From: an uncultured Comamonadaceae bacterium
GTDB taxonomy: Bacteria; Pseudomonadota; Gammaproteobacteria; Burkholderiales; Burkholderiaceae
DNA: 16,063 nt
Direction of reading: 5' to 3'
Assembly: GCA_946482115.1 (NCBI GenBank)
Contig: CAMLQP010000039.1
Location: forward strand, 1-16,063
Made by a program: the position numbers and the translations under genes. A model generated the notes under the pieces. The model was not told where the DNA came from. It saw only the letters and a program-made list of their open reading frames with translations, and searched no databases. The first letter of the stretch is position 1; every line of letters begins with the position of its first letter. This document shows positions 1-6,520 of the stretch, piece by piece.

Positions 1-933
1 CCGGTCGGCAAGACCTTCGTCTACGAGTTCGTGGCACGCCGGCCCGGCACCTTCATGTACCACCCGCACGCCGACGAGATGACCCAGATGGCCATGGGCA
101 TGATGGGCTTCTGGGTCACGCACCCCCGCGAGCGCCACCCGCTGATCGCCGACGTGCAGCGCGACTTCTGCTTCCTGCTCAACGCCTACGACATCGAACC
201 GGGCGCCAGCGTGCCGCGCGTCAACACCATGCTGGACTTCAACCTCTGGACCTGGAACAGCCGCGCCTTTCCCGGCATCGATTCGCTCAATGTGCGCCTG
301 GGCGACCGGGTTCGCATCCGCGTCGGCAACCTGACCATGACCAACCACCCCATCCACCTGCACGGCCACGAGTTCGAGGTCACCGGCACCGACGGCGGCC
401 CCACGCCGCCAGGCAGCCGCTGGCCCGAGGTGACCACCGACATCGCGGTCGGCCAGATGCGGCAGATCGAGTTCACCGCCGACGAGGAAGGCGACTGGGC
501 CCTGCACTGCCACAAGAGCCACCACACCATGAACGCCATGGGCCACGGCGTGCCGACCATGATCGGCGTGGACCACCGGGGTCTGGTGGGCCGGCTGCAG
601 CGCGCCGCGCCCGACTACATGGTGATGGGCGAACGCGGCATGGCCGACATGGGCGAGATGGAGATGGAATTGCCCGACAACACCCTGCCCATGATGACCG
701 GACGCGGCCCGCATGGCCCCATCGAGATGGGCGGCATGTTCACCACCCTCAAGGTGCGGCGCGGCCAGAGGCCGGGCGATTTCAGCGACCCCGGCTGGTA
801 TGCGAACCCGCCGGGCACCCAGGCCTTCCCGTACACGGGCGAGCTCCCCGCCCCCGCGAAGGCCGCACCCCCGCCCCCGGGCGCCACGCCACCCGTGCAG
901 GTGCGCAAACCCGCCGGCCACGACCACCACTGA
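1..933 (+). CDS. Multicopper oxidase (copper-resistance type), C-terminal part; 5' end outside window
   Basis: The reading frame is open from base 1, so the gene begins upstream; the GTG at 31 is internal. Copper-ligand motifs of a multicopper oxidase are visible. HPH at bases 61-69 is a type 2/3 site, HPIHLHGH at 346-369 is the C-terminal cupredoxin-domain motif, and HCH-x3-H-x4-M at 505-540 carries the type 1 copper ligands with an axial Met. A Met-rich stretch follows the last copper motif (about 616-740), then a Pro/Ala-rich tail ending in GHDHH. In this family such enzymes oxidise Cu(I) in the periplasm. The signal peptide and N-terminal HWHG motif would lie outside the window. It is followed 13 bases later by a cupredoxin gene and two further copper proteins, which supports a copper-detoxification operon. 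A CopA/PcoA-like oxidase is the closest description; the exact subfamily is not determined. Confidence 0.93.
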   Translation, partial: PVGKTFVYEFVARRPGTFMYHPHADEMTQMAMGMMGFWVTHPRERHPLIADVQRDFCFLLNAYDIEPGASVPRVNTMLDFNLWTWNSRAFPGIDSLNVRLGDRVRIRVGNLTMTNHPIHLHGHEFEVTGTDGGPTPPGSRWPEVTTDIAVGQMRQIEFTADEEGDWALHCHKSHHTMNAMGHGVPTMIGVDHRGLVGRLQRAAPDYMVMGERGMADMGEMEMELPDNTLPMMTGRGPHGPIEMGGMFTTLKVRRGQRPGDFSDPGWYANPPGTQAFPYTGELPAPAKAAPPPPGATPPVQVRKPAGHDHH

Positions 934-946
934 ACTCAAGAACACC

Positions 947-1441
947 ATGAAAAAAACACTGATCACCCTGACCCTGGCCGCGCTGGCCAGCACCGCCTGG
1001 GGCCACGGCCCACAAACCCACCACGGAGCCAAGGAGCCCGTCGTCAAGGAACAGAAACCGTGGGGCATCGCGGGCGAAGCCCGACAGGTGCAACGCACCG
1101 TCACCATCGCCATGAGCGACGACATGAAGTTCTCACCGGCCCACATCGATGTGCGCGAAGGCGAGACTCTGCGCCTACGGGTCCAGAACAAGGGCAAGGT
1201 GCTGCACGAACTGGTCATCGGCACGACCGCCGAACTGGACGAACACGCGGCGTTGATGAAAAAATTCCCCGGCATGGAACACGACGAACCTTACATGGCC
1301 CATGTTGATCCCGGCCAGCGCGGCGAGATCGTCTGGACCTTCAACCGCGCCGGCGACTTCCGTTTCGCCTGCCTGATTCCCGGCCACTACGAAGCCGGCA
1401 TGGTGGGCACCATCCGTGTGCTGCCCGCTGTCAAACCCTGA
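947..1441 (+). CDS. Periplasmic cupredoxin (plastocyanin/azurin-like blue copper protein)
   Basis: A 164-residue protein with a Sec signal peptide (MKKTLITL, hydrophobic core to about residue 19, likely cleavage after the AWG region). A single cupredoxin domain spans roughly 50-160. Candidate type 1 copper ligands are His87 (in LHELV), Cys142, His147 and Met152 (CLIPGH...GM), the usual His/Cys-His-Met layout. The ATG at 947 is chosen because it begins a proper signal peptide 13 bases after the oxidase stop. Longer in-frame starts run inside the oxidase gene and encode unlikely Arg/Pro-rich sequence. A His-rich N-terminus of the mature protein (HGPQTHH) may add metal binding. The likely role is periplasmic copper binding or electron transfer with the multicopper oxidase; the redox partner is inferred from context only. 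Confidence 0.92.
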   Translation: MKKTLITLTLAALASTAWGHGPQTHHGAKEPVVKEQKPWGIAGEARQVQRTVTIAMSDDMKFSPAHIDVREGETLRLRVQNKGKVLHELVIGTTAELDEHAALMKKFPGMEHDEPYMAHVDPGQRGEIVWTFNRAGDFRFACLIPGHYEAGMVGTIRVLPAVKP

Positions 1442-1452
1442 GAGGCCCCGCC

Positions 1453-1911
1453 ATGCAACGACGCACCCTCATCACCGGCGCCCTGGCGGCGCTGGCCGGC
1501 GCCACCGCCGCGGCCCAGGGCGGCAACCCCCGCCTGGAAGTCTGGAAAGACCCGGATTGCGGCTGCTGTGGCGACTGGGTCACGCACCTGCGGGCCAACG
1601 GCTTCGACGTCCAGGTGCACGACGCCGGCAACACGGTCGCCCGCAAGCGCCTGGGAATGCCGGAGCGGCTGGGCAGCTGCCACACCGCCCGCGTGGCCGG
1701 CTACGTGATCGAAGGCCACGTGCCGGCACGCGAGATCCACCGCCTGCTCAAGGAAAAGCCGGACGCGCTGGGCCTGGCCGTGCCCGGCATGCCGGTGGGC
1801 TCGCCCGGCATGGACGGCCCGGTCTACGGCAACCGCCGCGACCCCCACGACGTGCTGCTGGTCGCGCGCGACGGCGGCACCCGCGTCTACCAGAGCTACT
1901 TCCGCCACTGA
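1453..1911 (+). CDS. DUF411 / CopG-type periplasmic copper-resistance protein
   Basis: A 152-residue protein with an Arg-containing N-terminus and a hydrophobic signal segment (residues 5-22, MQRRTLITG), consistent with export. The mature part has the DUF411 hallmarks: KDPDCGCC with Cys36, Cys38 and Cys39, a downstream SCHT with Cys76 and His77, and the conserved PGMPVGSPGM segment at 111-120. The family is thioredoxin-like in fold. CopG members are reported to bind a Cys-bridged copper cluster, but this is family knowledge and not shown here. This CopG is unrelated to ribbon-helix-helix repressors of the same name. It lies 11 bases after the cupredoxin stop with a GAGG-like ribosome-binding site, and 9 bases before the CusF-like gene, so all four copper genes are probably co-transcribed. 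Confidence 0.9.
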   Translation: MQRRTLITGALAALAGATAAAQGGNPRLEVWKDPDCGCCGDWVTHLRANGFDVQVHDAGNTVARKRLGMPERLGSCHTARVAGYVIEGHVPAREIHRLLKEKPDALGLAVPGMPVGSPGMDGPVYGNRRDPHDVLLVARDGGTRVYQSYFRH

Positions 1912-1920
1912 GCCCGAACC

Positions 1921-2211
1921 ATGAACAAGACCCTGAATGCCCTTTTGCTGGCCGCACTGGCCCTGCCGGCGCTGGCCCAGGACCTGCCCCCGGCAGACGC
2001 CGAGGTGCGCCGCGTGGACGCTGGCGCCGGCAAGGTCACACTGCGGCACGGCGAGATCCGCAACCTCGACATGCCACCCATGACCATGACCTTCCGCGTC
2101 CGGGACACCGGCCTGCTGGCCGGCATCAAGCCCGGCGACCGGGTGCGCTTCACCGCCGACAAGGTCGACGGCGACTACACGGTACTGAGCCTGGAGCCCG
2201 CCAAGCCTTAA
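1921..2211 (+). CDS. CusF-like periplasmic copper-binding chaperone
   Basis: A 96-residue protein with a signal peptide ending near ALAQ (residue 20). The remainder matches the small OB-fold of CusF-like proteins: KVTLRHG, then MPPMTMTF, then KPGDRVRF and a final strand. Aligning with E. coli CusF by spacing, the metal site is His43, Met54 and Met56. The position of the cation-pi tryptophan in CusF is taken by Met51 (His +8, then +3 and +2). This gives an all-His/Met site. The gene closes the copper cluster. Its TAA stop at 2209-2211 overlaps the TTA that is the stop of the opposite-strand gene. No CusA/B/C efflux gene is visible, so the partner is unknown; it may lie upstream of the window. 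Confidence 0.87.
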   Translation: MNKTLNALLLAALALPALAQDLPPADAEVRRVDAGAGKVTLRHGEIRNLDMPPMTMTFRVRDTGLLAGIKPGDRVRFTADKVDGDYTVLSLEPAKP

Positions 2212-2858
2212 CGGTTCCAGTGCATCACCGGCAGGCCCTGCCAGAACCAGCGCGGGGCCACGCTGGCCGGTGCCTGGCCCCAGGCCTCGGGCGCCTGCGC
2301 CAGCCACTCGCGCCACGGCGGCAGCTCGCCCTCGGCCTGCAGGAACAGCAGCAGTTCGCCACCGGCATCGTCGGCCGCCGCGCCGCGCAGCAAGGTGGCC
2401 GACTGCACGCCGTGGCGGGTGAACAGCCCATGCACCTGCTCCACCAGCCAGCGCGATACCGAGTCCCAGGGGCCTGCGCCGAGCTCGAAACTGGCGATCG
2501 CATGGCGCGGCGGCAGCGCGGCGCCAGCGTCGACGCGGCGCTGCCAGACACGCCGGTACGGGCGCCGCTCGGTGATGGTGATGCCCTGGCGTCCCCAGCC
2601 GTCCTGTATCACCTGGGCGGCGGCCTGGCGTGCCGGACCGTGTTCGTAAGCCAGGAAACCGGCCTCGTCGGGAAAACCGTAACAGCAGATGTAGTCAGCC
2701 TCATGGCCGTCTGCGGCCTCGCGCCGCAACAGCGTGGCCCCCAGCAGGCTGTCGCACCGCCAGAGGATGCCGACGTGGTCGCTGTACCAGCGCTGCAGCG
2801 CCACATGATCGCCGTCCAGGGAGCGGCTGGACACCAGGTTGAAATAGCTCGGGTTCAT
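2208..2858 (-). CDS. Conserved hypothetical protein, possibly two ferredoxin-like (dimeric alpha/beta barrel) halves
   Basis: A 216-residue soluble protein with no signal peptide or membrane segment. I do not recognise a named family. The N-terminal half (residues 5-105) begins with a strand (YFNLVSS), then QRWYSDHVGILWR and GATLLRR. This order resembles EthD-like or DABB domains, where a strand is followed by a helix with a WYxxH motif and a second strand. The C-terminal half (about 118-212) repeats the order with IASFEL, a helix and SATLLRG. An internal duplication is therefore possible but not proven. The start at 2858 is the first ATG of the open frame. Coding on this strand is supported by coherent secondary-structure-like periodicity and by the convergent stop shared with the copper chaperone gene. 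Function unknown. Confidence 0.7.
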   Translation of the reverse strand: MNPSYFNLVSSRSLDGDHVALQRWYSDHVGILWRCDSLLGATLLRREAADGHEADYICCYGFPDEAGFLAYEHGPARQAAAQVIQDGWGRQGITITERRPYRRVWQRRVDAGAALPPRHAIASFELGAGPWDSVSRWLVEQVHGLFTRHGVQSATLLRGAAADDAGGELLLFLQAEGELPPWREWLAQAPEAWGQAPASVAPRWFWQGLPVMHWNR

Positions 2859-2931
2859 GGCGCCATCTTATCCATCGCCCTGCGCCTGAGGCGGCGCGGG
2901 GGTGGCCCATTCCACATGCTAAGGTGGCGCC
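2859..2931. promoter_or_regulatory. Divergent intergenic region between the 216-aa gene and the TAXI gene
   Basis: This 73-base gap must hold signals for both divergent genes. The palindrome TGGCGCCA occurs at each edge (2858-2865 and 2925-2932), each overlapping or touching a start codon. An AAGGTGG ribosome-binding site lies at 2921-2927 for the plus-strand gene. No convincing -35/-10 pair was found for either direction. Confidence 0.35.
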
Positions 2932-4254
2932 ATGGCCCGAACCCTTCGCTACACCCTGCTGTCGCTGCGCGAGATGCTGGTCTCTGCCGGCCCCTTCGTG
3001 CTGCTGACGGTGGCGCTGCTGGTGCTGGCCTTCTGGTGGCTCAAGCCCAACCCGCCGCAGCGCGTGGTGCTGGCCACCGGACCGGCACAGAGCGCCTACG
3101 ACAGCTTCGGCCGCGCTTACGCCGAGGCCCTGGCGCGTCACGGCATCACGGTGGAGCTGCGCACCACCGAGGGCGCTTCGGACAACCTGGAGCTGCTGCG
3201 CCGCGGCGAGGTGGACCTGGGCTTCGTGCAGGGCGGCAGCGGCGCCATCGGTGAAGCCGAGCGTGACGAGCTGCAAAGCCTGGGCAGCCTGTTCGTGGAG
3301 CCGCTGTGGCTGTTCTACCGCGAGGAGCGCGCCCTGCAGTTGCCCGGGCAGCGTGTGGACGCGCTGGGCGACCTCAAGGGCTGGCGCGTCAACGTCGGCA
3401 CCCCGGGCAGCGGCGTGCCGCAGCTGTTTCACCGGCTGGCCGACGCCAACGGACTGCTGCCCTCCGACTTCGCGCTGAGCCAGCTGGAGCAGACCCCCGC
3501 CACCGTGGCCTTCATCAACAACGAGCTGGACGCGCTGGTGTTCGTTTCCGCGCCCGAAGCCGCGATGGTGCAGATGCTGCTGCAGACGCCCGGCGTGCGC
3601 CTCATGCCCTGGCCGCAGGCACAGGCCTACTCGCGCCGCCTCAGCTTCCTCACGCCGGTGGTTCTGCCGCGCGGCGTGGTCAACCTGGCCGCCAACCGCC
3701 CCGCGCGCGACGTGCCGCTGATCGCCTCCACCACCAGCCTGCTGGCGCACGCCGACACCCACCCCGCCGTCCTGCAGCTGATGGCCCAGGCGGCGATACA
3801 GCTGCACAGCCCGGCCGGCTGGTTCAACCGGGCGCGCGAGTACCCGAGCCTGGAGCACGCCGAGCTGCCCATCGCCAAGGAAGCCGAGCGCACCATCCGC
3901 AGCGGCACGCCGCTGCTGCAGCGCTACCTGCCGTTCTGGCTGGCCAACCTGATCGAGCGCATGTGGCTGAGCCTGGGCCTGATCATCGCGCTGGCGCTGC
4001 CACTGTCGCGCATCGTGCCGCCGCTCTACACCTTCCGCATCCGCCGCCGCGTGTTCCGCTGGTACGCGGAGCTGCGCGAGACCGAGGAGCTGGCGCTGGA
4101 GCCCGGCGCCGACCTGGCCGTGCTGCTGGCCCGGCTCGACGAGCTGGACGCCAAGGTCGAGAAAGTCCACGTGCCGCTGGCCTACAACAGCGAGCTCTAT
4201 GCCCTGCGCCAGCACATCCACGTGGTTCGGAAGAAACTCCAGCGGCTGCAATAA
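2932..4254 (+). CDS. Membrane-anchored TAXI-family (TRAP-type) solute-binding protein
   Basis: A 440-residue protein. A transmembrane segment at about residues 17-37 anchors an extracytoplasmic TAXI-type binding domain (about 45-325). Visible family features are [23 protein letters not shown], split here as VVLATGP and [12 protein letters not shown], then [22 protein letters not shown] and [16 protein letters not shown] second hydrophobic segment at about 335-360 leads to a basic, helix-rich, probably cytoplasmic tail (360-440). Soluble TAXI proteins normally end before such a segment and work with a TRAP permease, but no permease gene is in the window. The ATG at 2932 has a good AAGGTGG site. 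The gene is followed 7 bases later by coq7, suggesting co-transcription. The substrate is unknown; a sensory or structural role is as plausible as transport. Confidence 0.85.
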   Translation: MARTLRYTLLSLREMLVSAGPFVLLTVALLVLAFWWLKPNPPQRVVLATGPAQSAYDSFGRAYAEALARHGITVELRTTEGASDNLELLRRGEVDLGFVQGGSGAIGEAERDELQSLGSLFVEPLWLFYREERALQLPGQRVDALGDLKGWRVNVGTPGSGVPQLFHRLADANGLLPSDFALSQLEQTPATVAFINNELDALVFVSAPEAAMVQMLLQTPGVRLMPWPQAQAYSRRLSFLTPVVLPRGVVNLAANRPARDVPLIASTTSLLAHADTHPAVLQLMAQAAIQLHSPAGWFNRAREYPSLEHAELPIAKEAERTIRSGTPLLQRYLPFWLANLIERMWLSLGLIIALALPLSRIVPPLYTFRIRRRVFRWYAELRETEELALEPGADLAVLLARLDELDAKVEKVHVPLAYNSELYALRQHIHVVRKKLQRLQ

Positions 4255-4261
4255 TCCCATC

Positions 4262-4915
4262 ATGAATGCCCTGGACGCCAGCCTGAGCGCCGCCGATTCG
4301 GCACTGCGCACCCTGTTCGCCCCCCACCGCGCCGTCCGCGCCTGCCCCACCGTGCCCGAAGCCGACACCCCCGAGCTGCAGGGGGAGGACAAGACGCTGG
4401 CCGGCGCGCTGATGCGGGTGAACCACGTCGGCGAGGTCTGCGCCCAGGCCCTCTACACCGCGCAGGCGCTGGCCGCCCGCCTGGGCCCCGGCGAAACCGC
4501 CGCGCGCGAGCAGCTGGCGCGGCACTTCGAGGCCGCCAGCGCCGAGGAGACCGATCACCTGGCCTGGACCCGCCGCCGGCTCGACGAGCTGGGTGCACGC
4601 CCTTCGCTGCTGAACCCGCTGTGGTACGCCGGCGCCTTCGGCATCGGCCTGGCCGCTGGCGCCCTGGGCCGGCGCGTGAGCCTGGGCTTCGTGGTCGAGA
4701 CCGAACGCCAGGTCGAGGCCCACCTGGCCGGTCACATGGAACGCCTGCCGGCGCAGGACCACGCCTCGCGCGCCATCGTCGCCCAGATGAAGGACGACGA
4801 AGCCCGCCACGCCAGCGACGCGCAGCACGCCGGCGCCGCTCCCCTGCCTCTGCCGGTGCGCGGCCTCATGCGTGCCGCCGCCCGCGTGATGACCACCGTG
4901 GCCCACCGCATCTGA
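4262..4915 (+). CDS. coq7: Coq7-type 2-polyprenyl-3-methyl-6-methoxy-1,4-benzoquinone monooxygenase
   Basis: A 217-residue di-iron hydroxylase of ubiquinone biosynthesis, inserting the last ring hydroxyl (C6, demethoxyubiquinone step). The ferritin-like ligand pattern is present: Glu58 (RVNHVGE), Glu96 and His99 (EETDH), Glu148 (VVETERQ), and Glu180 and His183 (DEARH). The length is normal for bacterial Coq7, which many betaproteobacteria use in place of the flavin enzyme UbiF. The ATG at 4262 is preferred to an upstream in-frame ATG at 4199, which lies inside the preceding gene. The hydrophobic stretch around 122-137 fits the interfacial membrane association of the family. It sits 7 bases after the TAXI gene and 22 bases before a diguanylate cyclase gene. 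Confidence 0.95.
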   Translation: MNALDASLSAADSALRTLFAPHRAVRACPTVPEADTPELQGEDKTLAGALMRVNHVGEVCAQALYTAQALAARLGPGETAAREQLARHFEAASAEETDHLAWTRRRLDELGARPSLLNPLWYAGAFGIGLAAGALGRRVSLGFVVETERQVEAHLAGHMERLPAQDHASRAIVAQMKDDEARHASDAQHAGAAPLPLPVRGLMRAAARVMTTVAHRI

Positions 4916-4937
4916 AAACCCGAAACACCCCCTGCCG

Positions 4938-6395
4938 ATGACTGTCACCGCAGAATCCGACTTCGAACGGATGTTCGAACTCGCCCCCGTGTCCCTCTGG
5001 CTGGAGGATTACAGCGGCATCAAGCGCCTGTTCGACGCCTGGCGCACCGAAGGCGTGACCGACCTTGCTGCGATGTTCCGCGAGCGGCCCGAACGGCTGC
5101 TCCAGTGCGCCTCGGCGCCGCAGATCCTGCGGGTCAACCAGCGCACGCTGGACCTGTACGAAGCGCCCACGCAGGCCGAACTGGTGGGCCAGCTCGGCCG
5201 GGTGCTGGGCGAGGACTCGCTGCAGCAGTTCGCGGGCGAGATCGGGCAGCTCTGGAGCGGCAACGACGGCTTCGCCAGCCAGACCGTCAACTACAGCCTG
5301 GGCGGCCGGCGCCTCGACATCCTGCTCGAAGCGCGCGTGCTGCCGGGCCACGAGGACGGCTGGGACCGGGTGCTGGTTTCGGTGCAGGACATCACCGAAC
5401 GCGCCACCGCCCAGCGCCGGCTCGAGGCCAGCGAGGCCTACGCGCGGGACCTGTTCACCCATTCGCCGGTATCGCTCTGGGTCGAGGATTTCAGCGCCGT
5501 GCGCCAGCTGATGGACGAGCTGCGCGAGCGCGGCATCGAGGACCTGCGCACCTTCATCAACGTGCACCCCGAGTTCGTGACGCGCTGCATGAAGGAGATC
5601 CGCGTCGTCGACATCAACCAGCAGACGCTCCGGATGTTCGGCGCTGCCGACAAGGCGACGCTGCTCGATCAGCTTGACCGCATCTTCCGTGACGAGATGC
5701 ACGCGTCGTTCTCCGAGCAGCTGATCGACCTTTGGGAAGGCAAGACCTTCCAGCAGCGCGAGGTGGTGAACTACGCGCTGAGCGGCAACGTGCTGCACGT
5801 GCACATGCAGTTTTCGGTGCTCGCCGGGCACGAGGCCGGCTGGGACCTGGTGCTGATCTCGCTGGTCGACATCACCGCGCGCAAGAAGGCCGAGGCCTAC
5901 CTGGAATACCTGGGCAAGCACGACACGCTCACCAAGCTGCGCAACCGCAGCTTTTACACCGAGGAGCTCAACCGCCTGAGCCGCAAGGGCCCCTGGCCGC
6001 TGAGCATCATGGCGCTGGACCTCAACGGTCTGAAGAACGCGAACGACAGCCAGGGCCACGCCGCCGGCGACACCCTGCTGCGCCGCGCCGGCGAAGTGCT
6101 GGGCAAGGCGGTGTCCGAGCCGGCCTGCGCCGCGCGCATCGGCGGCGACGAGTTCATGGTGCTGCTGCCTGGCACAGGCCGCGCGGGCGCACTGCAACTC
6201 AAGGAGCACATCGACTCCATGGTGGAGCTCAACAACCAGTACTACCCGGGCCAGCCGCTGAGCCTCGCCATCGGCATCGCCACCTGCGCGTCGGGCGGCG
6301 AGGTGGAGGGCGCCGTGCAGGAGGCAGACCGCGAGATGTACGCCGAAAAAGCGCGCTACTACGCACTGAACAAGATCGAGCGGCGGCGGGTGTGA
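4938..6395 (+). CDS. Diguanylate cyclase with two duplicated PAS-like sensor modules (GGDEF)
   Basis: A 485-residue, apparently soluble protein. Two related sensor modules of about 160 residues each start near residues 16 and 176. They share PVSLW-EDxS, a GIxDL-like segment, NQxTL and a closing DIT motif before a short helix. These look like divergent PAS domains arising from an internal duplication. A GGDEF domain follows (about 330-480). It has the substrate and metal segment DLNGLKNAND (361-370) and an intact GGDEF motif at 402-406, so synthesis of c-di-GMP from two GTP is expected. The inhibitory I-site RxxD is replaced by SEPA (393-396), so product inhibition through that site is unlikely. 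The ATG at 4938 is 22 bases after coq7. The signal sensed is unknown. There is no EAL domain. Confidence 0.92.
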   Translation: MTVTAESDFERMFELAPVSLWLEDYSGIKRLFDAWRTEGVTDLAAMFRERPERLLQCASAPQILRVNQRTLDLYEAPTQAELVGQLGRVLGEDSLQQFAGEIGQLWSGNDGFASQTVNYSLGGRRLDILLEARVLPGHEDGWDRVLVSVQDITERATAQRRLEASEAYARDLFTHSPVSLWVEDFSAVRQLMDELRERGIEDLRTFINVHPEFVTRCMKEIRVVDINQQTLRMFGAADKATLLDQLDRIFRDEMHASFSEQLIDLWEGKTFQQREVVNYALSGNVLHVHMQFSVLAGHEAGWDLVLISLVDITARKKAEAYLEYLGKHDTLTKLRNRSFYTEELNRLSRKGPWPLSIMALDLNGLKNANDSQGHAAGDTLLRRAGEVLGKAVSEPACAARIGGDEFMVLLPGTGRAGALQLKEHIDSMVELNNQYYPGQPLSLAIGIATCASGGEVEGAVQEADREMYAEKARYYALNKIERRRV

Positions 6396-6399
6396 ATTG

Positions 6400-6490
6400 A
6401 CACACCCCCGCGCCGCGCTGCGCGCGTCACCCCCTCAAGGGGGCGATGCCGGCCGTCCGGCAAAGCCGCCCCGGCGGCATCCCCGGCTCG
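6400..6490. repeat. Intergenic hairpin-rich repeat, REP-like, between convergent genes
   Basis: The 125-base gap between the convergent genes ending at 6395 and 6521 contains nested inverted repeats. CCCCC-TCAA-GGGGG at 6430-6443 forms a 5-bp GC stem with a 4-base loop. ATGCCG (6446-6451) pairs with CGGCAT (6475-6480), enclosing CGGC-AAA-GCCG (6458-6468). This arrangement resembles an intergenic element I associate with Comamonadaceae genomes. It may act as a bidirectional transcription end, although no T-tract follows. The rest of the gap shows nothing distinctive. Confidence 0.55.
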
Positions 6491-6520
6491 ACCGTTTCAT
6501 GCGCAGCAGGCACCTTGGCC

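Noticed and set aside
1387..2316. A 309-codon minus-strand frame over the CopG- and CusF-like genes
   Set aside because: The plus strand there encodes two exported proteins with clear metal motifs and operon spacing.
2701..4392. A 563-codon minus-strand frame antisense to the TAXI gene and overlapping coq7
   Set aside because: Both plus-strand genes carry strong family motifs; this frame is the reverse-strand shadow.
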